This document shows, piece by piece, positions 1 to 5,529 of a DNA stretch of 12,560 bases. The notes under the pieces are model-generated. The model saw only the letters and a program-made list of their open reading frames with translations, did no database searches and was not told where the DNA came from. The DNA is taken from positions 1 to 12,560 of the forward strand of contig WRJP01000046.1 of assembly GCA_009778535.1 (NCBI GenBank), read 5' to 3'. The DNA comes from Propionibacteriaceae bacterium. GTDB taxonomy: Bacteria > Actinomycetota > Actinomycetes > Propionibacteriales > Propionibacteriaceae. The position numbers and the translations under genes are program-made. How positions within the stretch are numbered: the first letter of the stretch is position 1; each line of letters starts with the position of its first letter.

Positions 1-86
1 TATGCCGCAACCCAGGAGGGGAGTTCTTGAACTTTTCCGACTCCAAAAACTATGCGACCCGCAGTGGCAAATGAAAACGCTGACAT
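1..86 (-). CDS. Iron-containing alcohol dehydrogenase family protein, N-terminal fragment
   Basis: This is the start of a gene that runs off the left edge; only 28 codons are visible. The translation from the ATG at 86 reads MSAFSFATAGRIVFGVGKVQ and continues ELPSWVAA. The FxFATAGRIVFGxGxxxELP pattern is the typical N-terminal strand-turn of the iron-dependent (group III) alcohol dehydrogenase superfamily, which includes maleylacetate reductases and lactaldehyde/propanediol and butanol dehydrogenases. These enzymes are cytoplasmic NAD(P)-dependent oxidoreductases with a metal-binding His/Asp set in the C-terminal half, which is not visible here. A GGAGGT Shine-Dalgarno lies about 10 nt upstream of the ATG. 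It starts 32 nt after the stop of the LytR_C gene on the same strand with no terminator between, so it may be the last gene of the ask operon. Substrate cannot be told. Confidence 0.72.
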   Translation of the reverse strand, partial: MSAFSFATAGRIVFGVGKVQELPSWVAA

Positions 87-118
87 GTCTACTGTGACCT
101 CCAAGCCATGTAAGACTA

Positions 119-727
119 TTATTTCTTGGACGGCGTTGGCGTGGGTGTCGCCGTCGTTGTGGGAGTATCGGTCGGTGTTGTAGTTGGTGTCGCAGTAGGG
201 GTTTCACTCGGAGTCGGCGCTGTCTCCGAAGGTGGAGTACGATTCGGCAAACAAACCCGTCCAGCTACAGCAATCGACATCGCGGGTTCTTTCGACTGCA
301 CCGTCTTTGTGGTCAAAATCACGTCAACAACATGGTCTACGCGTCCGTCGCCGCGAGTCACAGCGTCGTCAAAGAAACCAGCCACTAACAGAACTTCAGG
401 GTCGTCAGCAGAATTTCCGATCACCAAGGTCTGCTCAACCTGCGAGGAATAGTTTCCATACCCCAGCACACGGAAACCTTTCGCGCGTAAATAAGTGGCG
501 GTCAACCTGGCCATCCCACTGGACTCGCCGCCGTTCTGCACCCGAACATAGACTTCATCTGGGTCGAGACTCTCACCGACATCTTTGAAGATGCAAGGAG
601 TAAGCCCTTGCGGGGGAATGACCTTTGTAGCCTGCTCATACCCCCACATCGCCACAAAGCCGATACCAGCCAGCAACGCCAACAAAACTACAGGGGTGAC
701 CACCATCCGCATCCTGCGACTAAGCAA
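119..727 (-). CDS. LytR C-terminal (LytR_C) domain membrane protein
   Basis: A 202-residue protein with a short basic N-terminus (LSRRMR), one transmembrane segment at about residues 9-29, and an extracytoplasmic domain at about 58-140 that reads like the LytR_C family (VYVRVQNGG, then LTATYLRAKGFRV, then a hydrophobic strand EVLLVAGFF). LytR_C is the accessory domain found C-terminal to LCP cell-wall ligases and also, as here, alone behind one membrane anchor; its exact role is unsettled. Residues 162-202 are a low-complexity Thr/Pro/Ser tail ending PTPTPSKK, probably a flexible wall-spanning or glycosylated stalk. The start is TTG at 727, preceded by AGGGAGGA with a short 4-nt spacing; ATG at 712 is the alternative. 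It lies 55 nt downstream of the small ParB/Srx-like gene and 32 nt upstream of the alcohol dehydrogenase start, all on the minus strand, suggesting cotranscription. Confidence 0.8.
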   Translation of the reverse strand: MLSRRMRMVVTPVVLLALLAGIGFVAMWGYEQATKVIPPQGLTPCIFKDVGESLDPDEVYVRVQNGGESSGMARLTATYLRAKGFRVLGYGNYSSQVEQTLVIGNSADDPEVLLVAGFFDDAVTRGDGRVDHVVDVILTTKTVQSKEPAMSIAVAGRVCLPNRTPPSETAPTPSETPTATPTTTPTDTPTTTATPTPTPSKK

Positions 728-782
728 TGATCCTCCCTAAATCAAAAACGCTGTGCATCTGCACTCAATCCCGCTCCCAAGC

Positions 783-1076
783 CTACTTCAGATCAAGAAT
801 CCGAGCATGAATGGTAGCTCGCTGCTGCAACGCGGCGCGTAATGCCCGATGTAACCCATCTTCTAAGTAAAGCTCACCCTGCCAGCGCACAACGTGGGCG
901 AAAAGATCACCGTAGAACGTGGATTCATCGTCTAACAGTGAATCTAAATCCAGCGTCCGCTTCACAGTGATCAACTCATCTAGTCGCACCTGGATAGGGG
1001 CAATCGCAGCCCATTGCTTTGGAAGTAGCCCCTGCTCGGGATATGGTTTTCCTTCACCTACTCGCTTGAATATCAC
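783..1076 (-). CDS. Small conserved actinobacterial protein with a ParB/Srx-like core
   Basis: A 97-residue soluble protein. I recognise the type (about 100 residues, beginning MIFKRxGxGxPYP, ending in a DGLHRALRAAL block) as a conserved actinobacterial family often found beside LytR_C genes. From memory, some automated pipelines label it a VapB-type antitoxin, but no toxin partner is visible here. The order VRLDEL (30-35), LDLDSLL (42-48), HVVRWQGELYLEDG (61-74), LHRALRAALQQR (75-86) resembles the ParB N-terminal/sulfiredoxin-like fold, where a strand and a yxxxDGxHRxxAa motif form the nucleotide-binding site. Function is not established. The start chosen is GTG at 1076, because CAGGAG lies at 1083-1088 with six-base spacing and it gives the expected MIFKRVGEG. 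A longer frame from the ATG at 1109 would overlap the end of ask. Only 13 nt separate it from the ask stop, so translation is probably coupled. Confidence 0.75.
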   Translation of the reverse strand: MIFKRVGEGKPYPEQGLLPKQWAAIAPIQVRLDELITVKRTLDLDSLLDDESTFYGDLFAHVVRWQGELYLEDGLHRALRAALQQRATIHARILDLK

Positions 1077-1089
1077 CAAAGGCTCCTGC

Positions 1090-2355
1090 TCAACGCCCCG
1101 TCCCGGCATAGACGACTGCCGTTTCGTCGGCTTCTAACCCGAAGGCTGAATGCGCCGCGCGGACTGCCTTTTCGACATTTTCAGTAGTCACCACTACCGA
1201 TACCCGAATCTCAGAGGTGGAAATCATGTCGATATTCACTCCGGCATCGGCCAACGCCGCAAAGAACTGCGCCGTCACCCCAGGATGGGAACGCATTCCT
1301 ACCCCGATGATGCTCACCTTTCCGATTGCATCGTTGTAGATGATTTCGTCGAAGCCTATCTCGTCTCGAATTGCTTCCAACGCGGCAATTGCGGCCTGTC
1401 CGCTGTCTTGCGGAAGCGTGAACGAAATATCTGTCTTACCTTGACTTGCAAGCGAGATATTCTGCACGATCATGTCAACGTTGATGTCGGCTTGTGCCAC
1501 AGCTTCAAAAATCCTGGCAGCACGACCGACCTTGTCTGGCACTCCAATCACGCTGATCTTAGCCTCACTGCGATCATGTGCTACGCCAGAAATAATAGGC
1601 CTCTCCATGCCGTTTTCCTCCTCTGTGATGTCTTGAACCCAAGTTCCAGGTTGATTCGAGAATGAAGATCGTACATACACTTTGACGTTCTCTCGCCGAG
1701 CGTACTCCACACATCTCAAATGCAGTATTTTTGCGCCGTTGGCAGCCATTTCCAGCATCTCGTCGTAGGAGATAGACGGAATTCGTTTCGCGCCTGGCAC
1801 TATCCGCGGGTCAGCGGTGTAAACCCCATCCACATCTGAATAGATTTCACAGTACGCCGCCCCAAGCGATGCTGCTAGCGCTACTGCTGTGGTGTCTGAT
1901 GCGCCCCGTCCCAATGTCGTCACGTCTTTTGTGGTTTGCGATACGCCTTGGAATCCGGCGACTATCACCACGTTGCCATCTTCAAGGGCTGACTCGATTC
2001 GACTCGGGGTGATGTCGATGATTCTGGCATTACCGTGAGTACCAGTAGTGATCACTCCCGCTTGGGAACCGGTGAGTGAACGAGCATCGTAGCCAAGATC
2101 GTTTATAGCCATTGCCAGCAATGCGGCACTCATACGTTCGCCGGTAGTGAGCAGCATGTCTAATTCGCGCGGACGCGGATTGGGGGACACCTGCTTTGCT
2201 AAATCCAACAACTCATCGGTGGTATCACCCATTGCTGAGATAACCACGACTACTTCATGTCCGGCTTCTTTCGTAGCTACAATTCGACCGGCTACTCGCT
2301 TGATACTTTCGGCATCCGCAACGCTGGATCCGCCGAATTTTTGAACTATCCTCAA
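1090..2355 (-). CDS. ask: Aspartate kinase (lysine-sensitive LysC/Ask type, alpha subunit)
   Basis: Aspartate kinase (EC 2.7.2.4) phosphorylates L-aspartate to aspartyl-phosphate, the first step toward lysine, diaminopimelate, threonine and methionine. The N-terminus MRIVQKFGGSSVADAESIKR carries the KFGGSS nucleotide/substrate motif. The kinase domain covers about 1-240, and two ACT domains follow (about 265-340 and 345-415), with ISVIGVPDKVG and VSIIGVGMRSHPG starting the regulatory repeats. QNIS and KTDISFT match the region where lysine/threonine feedback contacts lie in Corynebacterium LysC. The reading frame extends to TTG at 2373, but I choose TTG at 2355: a GGGAGG Shine-Dalgarno lies inside the extra codons, a TACAAT -10 at 2380-2385 would put the transcript start near 2373, and the resulting 421 residues equal the Corynebacterium enzyme. 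No asd gene follows; a small ParB/Srx-like gene does, 13 nt after the stop. Confidence 0.96.
   Translation of the reverse strand: MRIVQKFGGSSVADAESIKRVAGRIVATKEAGHEVVVVISAMGDTTDELLDLAKQVSPNPRPRELDMLLTTGERMSAALLAMAINDLGYDARSLTGSQAGVITTGTHGNARIIDITPSRIESALEDGNVVIVAGFQGVSQTTKDVTTLGRGASDTTAVALAASLGAAYCEIYSDVDGVYTADPRIVPGAKRIPSISYDEMLEMAANGAKILHLRCVEYARRENVKVYVRSSFSNQPGTWVQDITEEENGMERPIISGVAHDRSEAKISVIGVPDKVGRAARIFEAVAQADINVDMIVQNISLASQGKTDISFTLPQDSGQAAIAALEAIRDEIGFDEIIYNDAIGKVSIIGVGMRSHPGVTAQFFAALADAGVNIDMISTSEIRVSVVVTTENVEKAVRAAHSAFGLEADETAVVYAGTGR
1606..1624 (-). promoter_or_regulatory. Internal ribosome-binding site and ATG for the aspartate kinase beta subunit
   Basis: Inside ask, the sequence AGAGGAGGAA (1615-1624) is followed after eight bases by an in-frame ATG at 1608-1606. 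Starting there gives a 172-residue product holding only the two ACT domains (MERPIISGVAHDRSEAKIS...). Corynebacterium and Bacillus Class II aspartate kinases are alpha2beta2 enzymes whose beta subunit is made from exactly such an internal start, and residue 250 is also the Corynebacterium position as I recall it. That translation occurs is inferred; the near-perfect Shine-Dalgarno is seen directly. Confidence 0.75.
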
Positions 2356-2379
2356 AACACCTCCCGCTGCCAAGGGTCA

Positions 2380-2385
2380 ATTGTA
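2380..2385 (-). promoter_or_regulatory. Putative -10 element of the ask operon
   Basis: TACAAT on the minus strand matches a sigma-70-type -10 box at five of six positions. No good -35 is seen 17 bases upstream (TAAACG). Transcription would start near 2373, giving a leader of about 18 nt that contains the GGGAGG of ask. This supports the start codon at 2355 over the one at 2373. Confidence 0.4.
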
Positions 2386-2401
2386 CCCTGGTTGCCCATC
2401 C

Positions 2402-2449
2402 ACGTTTAAGCCCAGGCTCCATAGCAGGAAACCTGGGCTAAAAACGTTT
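2402..2449 (-). terminator. Hairpin between the DUF4870 gene and ask
   Basis: AGCCCAGG (2409-2416) and CCTGGGCT (2432-2439) form a perfect 8-bp stem around a 15-nt loop. ACGTTT sequences on each outer side can pair further, with a mismatch. It begins 9 bases after the stop of the DUF4870-type gene, whose transcript it probably ends. In the minus direction no U-run follows the stem, so it would be a U-less terminator, which is common in actinobacteria. It also sits just upstream of the ask promoter, so a regulatory role is possible. Confidence 0.5.
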
Positions 2450-2457
2450 GAAAGGAA

Positions 2458-2982
2458 TTACTTAAGAAGCGTCCATCCACCAATGAGCGGCAGTGGTGTC
2501 ATTTTGCCCTGATTCGCATTGACGATGCCCATTATTGCGAAAACTAAGTATGCGATGCCAACCGCCGCCATGATAAGTGAGCCTACTGTGAGTAGCGTCC
2601 ACGAGATCGCCGTGAGAATCGCGCTCAAGATGACAGCTGCGATATATCCTCCGATTCCACAAATGTGAAGCACCAAGCCTTGGTTCAGGTGGAACTTCAA
2701 GAATGGTGAGTTCTTCGGTCCGGCTAAGAACGAAACCAGCCACAAAATTCCAAGATAGGCCAGGATGGCATACATCTTGTTCTGTTGTATATCTTGGGCA
2801 GGATGAAGCTCTGGTTGCGGATATCCAGGTGGCGGTTGTTGTTGGTACCCAGGCGGCGGCTGTTGATACCCTGGCGGTGGTTGTTGCTGATATCCAGGAA
2901 CCTCGCCTTGTGGGGGTTGGTACCCAGGCGGCGGCATCTGCGGGGGCTGCTGTGGTTGATTCTCGAATGGTTGATTTGTCAT
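2458..2982 (-). CDS. DUF4870-type membrane protein with Pro/Gln/Tyr repeat N-terminus
   Basis: A 174-residue protein. Residues 1-62 are a cytoplasmic-type, low-complexity region with repeated PPPGYQQ units (five near-copies). Residues 71-88, 103-125 and 128-155 are hydrophobic and likely cross the membrane. The segment FLKFHLNQGLVLH between helices 1 and 2 resembles the conserved (F)HxxQ motif of the DUF4870/Tic20-like small membrane proteins, whose function is unknown; this assignment rests on that motif and the helix pattern. GAGGAGG lies eight bases before the ATG, supporting the start. It is separated from the end of glpBC by only 33 nt on the same strand, so readthrough from glp is possible, but a weak promoter of its own overlaps the glpBC stop. 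Confidence 0.8.
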   Translation of the reverse strand: MTNQPFENQPQQPPQMPPPGYQPPQGEVPGYQQQPPPGYQQPPPGYQQQPPPGYPQPELHPAQDIQQNKMYAILAYLGILWLVSFLAGPKNSPFLKFHLNQGLVLHICGIGGYIAAVILSAILTAISWTLLTVGSLIMAAVGIAYLVFAIMGIVNANQGKMTPLPLIGGWTLLK

Positions 2983-3003
2983 GAAAAGTCCTCCTCTTAA
3001 TAA

Positions 3004-3030
3004 GTATACCGTTATCTACCCGTTATCAAG
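3004..3030 (-). promoter_or_regulatory. Possible promoter with two direct GATAACGG repeats
   Basis: On the minus strand, TTGATA and TATACT stand 15 bases apart (shorter than the usual 17), just upstream of the AGGAGG of the DUF4870-type gene. Between and over them, GATAACGG occurs twice (3020-3027 and 3009-3016) with an 11-bp period, about one helical turn. The first copy lies in the last codons of glpBC. This could be a promoter with an operator, or chance in a 33-nt gap. Confidence 0.3.
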
Positions 3031-5529
3031 AGCAAATCTGTTGCTAGCCAGCCCGAATGCCTCGTGCACCAACAAAATCGGGTGCTCGACACTGGTTCCG
3101 GTGCCTTTTCGGATTTGCCAACGGCAAGTCTCGGTATCGCAGGCAACCATATCGTGACCTGCTGCCATTTTGAACAGTGGCGCTCCCACGGCTTTGGCAA
3201 TCTCGAATTTCTCCTTCTTCAGACCGTAGGTACCGGCCATTCCACAACAAGCAAGCCCAGATTCAGTGACTTCCAAACCAGGGATAAGTTTCAGGATTTG
3301 CAGTGCCGGAGTTCCCATACCCTGCGCCTTGAGCTGACAGGGAGCGTGGTAGAGCACTTCCTTGTTGATTGGGTGGAACGGGGGCAATCCGAAATCTGTG
3401 TCAAATTCTTGTAAAAACTCCATGATGTCTCTCAGCCTTGCGCCTGCCTTTTCCACCTTTGGGTCATTGACCCCCATCACGACCGCTGCTTCATGCTTGA
3501 CCATGCCAGTACACGAGCCTGAAGCCGAAACGATCAACGCCTCCTCATGTAACAACTGACCAGCCAGCTTGGAGACGGCCTGGCTCGCTTGGTCATACTG
3601 CCCGTTTGATTGCAGCGCCAGCCCGCAGCAGCCTTGCTGCGGCACGCTGACCTTGAACCCTAGGAATTCCAGCACTTCTACCGCACATTTTGAAGTTTCT
3701 ACCTCGAAATATTCCCCAGCACAGCCGTGAAAGAACACCACTTCGCCGCGCTGATTGTTGATCTGTACCGCAGGTCGTTTCTTCCACCACTTCGAGAAGG
3801 TTTCTCCGCTCGCCACAGGCATCGGCGCGTCAGCGTGGATACCGAGCGTCGTCTCAATCACGGTTCTGATCGGTTTGTTCGTCAAAGCCCGATTCGCAAC
3901 TGGAGCTATGGGAGTCATCAGCTTCCCCATCAGCGAAGTTTGTGAAATCAACTTGTCGCGCAACGGTATCCGCTGTGCCTTCATCCGGGTTCTGGCTTGG
4001 GCATTCAGCGCCGCAACTTGCACTGACTGCGGACAGGCCAAGGTGCAAATTCCACAGCTAGAGCAGTAATCGACACTCACATCGACGCTTCCTTGATGTC
4101 GAAAACGTTCAGCCTGTGGTCCGGCATATTTCGGCCCAGCAAACAGCGGCGTCACCGCCGCAACCGGGCATTGTGTCTCACAGATCGTGCACTTAATGCA
4201 CTGATCTAAACTTTCCCGTGCGCCGCCTCCCTCTCTCCGGCTGAGTGAGTGCCGATCTTTGATCGGTGTATCGATCCTGCGACTCCGGTTCCCTTCGCGC
4301 AGGATGACCAAGGGTGACGAGCTTGAAACCTCTGTCTCACCTGGCGCAACTATGTCTGTCGCAGCAGCCCACGCCGAACCCACGGCGATACCATCCCCCG
4401 AAAACTCCAATATCCGGTTAGCTCCACCCAGCAGTCCTCCAACGGCATATAGATTCGAGTAGATGTATCCCCCGTCGTCTTTGACGGGTCGCATCCTCTC
4501 ATCTACTTGAATTCCGCAGTGCAGAAAGGGCTGATTTGCCCAGAAATCGCTGTCGGCAGTCGGCGCTCCGCTGACTGGAAGATTGAAGACTGGCTCGCTG
4601 ATTTTTCCGTACGAATCGACGATTAAACCCTGCGATTCCAACCCTCCTGTTGCCAAAATCACCGCATCGGCTGGCACGAAGGTATACCTGCCAGCAACCG
4701 CGATCTCTACTCCTAAAACTTTTGACCCATCAGCTTGGAAACCACAACAGCTAGCCCCTGAAATAAAACGTACTCCAGCTAACTTAGCCAACGCTGTCAG
4801 CGCATTATTGAGTCGCAGCCCTGGCACACTCGGTGGTGGCATCAAGATTTCAAAAATCTGCGTCCGGAACTGATTCGCTAGATCGGTGAGTACCTTCCTC
4901 TCACGCAACCCCAGCACCGCTGGAACCCCGATCACCTCACCTGGTTCCAGCAGCGGACGCAGAAGGCCAGCAAACCGCAACCGATAGCTTTCATCGTCAA
5001 AGGCATTCGCGTAATGCAATGCCGAGCTCTCTGTTTGCGTGCCTGGGGCTGGAAAGTCCACTACCAAGTGGCGGCTGGCACCCAGGTTGTCTGCAATCAG
5101 GGCTGTCGGAAAATCCTTAAGTTGCCTAAATCCGACGATAACCACGTCGTCGAAAGTGTTGGGTGCGATCAGACTAGATTGCGCCAGGCAGGTCGGCCGC
5201 AATGCACCGACAGCAGTGGCTGTCATCTGATTGTGGTCAACCTCCCCAACCAGTAACCCAGCTAGTTGGGTTTGGAGGTACTCCACCGAGCTGCGGACGT
5301 TCGCTGCGCCAATCGTTGCATAGGGATGAGGTATTGCAGCATTAGCCACCTGTCGTAGCGGAACTTCGACCAGCTCGGACGCATACCCGTAAACATCAAC
5401 GCACCCTGCTCCCAGCGGTATACCTCCCAGACCGGAATGCACCAGGTGTACGCTCATGCCTTCTTGAGCCAACTTTATGGCTGCGACCAGTCCGGCCAGC
5501 CCCGCACCGACAACAACAACTTGCCTCAT
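3016..5529 (-). CDS. glpBC: Fused anaerobic glycerol-3-phosphate dehydrogenase subunits B and C (GlpB-GlpC)
   Basis: An 837-residue single polypeptide. Residues 1 to about 398 are GlpB-like: an N-terminal FAD/NAD fold with VVVVGAGLAGL (G8, G10, G13), then IPLGAGCVDVYGY and a C-terminal flavin-domain end (GGLLGGANR, FSGDGIAVGSAWAA). Residues about 440-837 are GlpC-like: two [4Fe-4S] motifs (C444, C447, C450, C454 and C489, C492, C495, C499, each followed by Pro) and two CCG cysteine-rich domains (CCG at 634 and 761). GlpABC oxidises glycerol-3-phosphate to dihydroxyacetone phosphate, with GlpC passing electrons to the membrane quinone. In E. coli GlpB and GlpC are separate proteins of about 419 and 396 residues. 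The linker, residues 400-434, is encoded by a dispersed palindromic repeat; no in-frame ATG, GTG or TTG exists next to the GlpC part, so it cannot easily be made alone. The ATG at 5529 overlaps the glpA TGA by one base, with CAGGAG five bases upstream. Confidence 0.93.
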   Translation of the reverse strand: MRQVVVVGAGLAGLVAAIKLAQEGMSVHLVHSGLGGIPLGAGCVDVYGYASELVEVPLRQVANAAIPHPYATIGAANVRSSVEYLQTQLAGLLVGEVDHNQMTATAVGALRPTCLAQSSLIAPNTFDDVVIVGFRQLKDFPTALIADNLGASRHLVVDFPAPGTQTESSALHYANAFDDESYRLRFAGLLRPLLEPGEVIGVPAVLGLRERKVLTDLANQFRTQIFEILMPPPSVPGLRLNNALTALAKLAGVRFISGASCCGFQADGSKVLGVEIAVAGRYTFVPADAVILATGGLESQGLIVDSYGKISEPVFNLPVSGAPTADSDFWANQPFLHCGIQVDERMRPVKDDGGYIYSNLYAVGGLLGGANRILEFSGDGIAVGSAWAAATDIVAPGETEVSSSSPLVILREGNRSRRIDTPIKDRHSLSRREGGGARESLDQCIKCTICETQCPVAAVTPLFAGPKYAGPQAERFRHQGSVDVSVDYCSSCGICTLACPQSVQVAALNAQARTRMKAQRIPLRDKLISQTSLMGKLMTPIAPVANRALTNKPIRTVIETTLGIHADAPMPVASGETFSKWWKKRPAVQINNQRGEVVFFHGCAGEYFEVETSKCAVEVLEFLGFKVSVPQQGCCGLALQSNGQYDQASQAVSKLAGQLLHEEALIVSASGSCTGMVKHEAAVVMGVNDPKVEKAGARLRDIMEFLQEFDTDFGLPPFHPINKEVLYHAPCQLKAQGMGTPALQILKLIPGLEVTESGLACCGMAGTYGLKKEKFEIAKAVGAPLFKMAAGHDMVACDTETCRWQIRKGTGTSVEHPILLVHEAFGLASNRFALDNG
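4226..4232 (-). other. Possible relic Shine-Dalgarno of a former separate glpC
   Basis: AGGGAGG lies on the coding strand just before the GlpC domain (codons for about E433-G435), at the distance where a ribosome-binding site for a free-standing glpC would be expected. The following in-frame codons GGC GCA CGG GAA AGT contain no start codon. It can be read as a leftover of the unfused arrangement, but purine runs are common and it also overlaps the possible edge of the palindromic element. Confidence 0.3.
4230..4332 (+). repeat. Palindromic element, copy A, inside glpBC
   Basis: Copy A of a dispersed two-hairpin repeat, oriented antisense to glpBC. Order: GAGTG (4247-4251); hairpin 1 CCGATC-TTT-GATCGG (4252-4266); the constant TGTATCGATCCTGC; and hairpin 2 with arms ATCCTGCG (4274-4281) and CGCAGGAT (4298-4305); then ATGACCAAGGGTGACGAGC and, more weakly, AAACCTC. 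It is stop-free in the glpBC frame and encodes residues 400-434, precisely between the GlpB and GlpC domains. The left boundary is uncertain by about 10-20 bases because other copies have a longer head there. Confidence 0.85.

Noticed and set aside
3..74. Plus-strand C-terminal fragment reading CRNPGGEFLNFSDSKNYATR
   Set aside because: Open only because the window starts there; the minus-strand frame over the same bases has a clear family match and a Shine-Dalgarno.
126..452. Plus-strand frame rich in VGVGV opposite the LytR_C tail
   Set aside because: It is the antisense reading of the Thr/Pro low-complexity tail; valine-glycine repeats are what that DNA must give on the other strand.
2356..2373. 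Aspartate kinase starting at TTG 2373
   Set aside because: The extra six residues contain the ribosome-binding site, and the probable transcript start falls at about this point; TTG 2355 gives the standard 421-residue protein.
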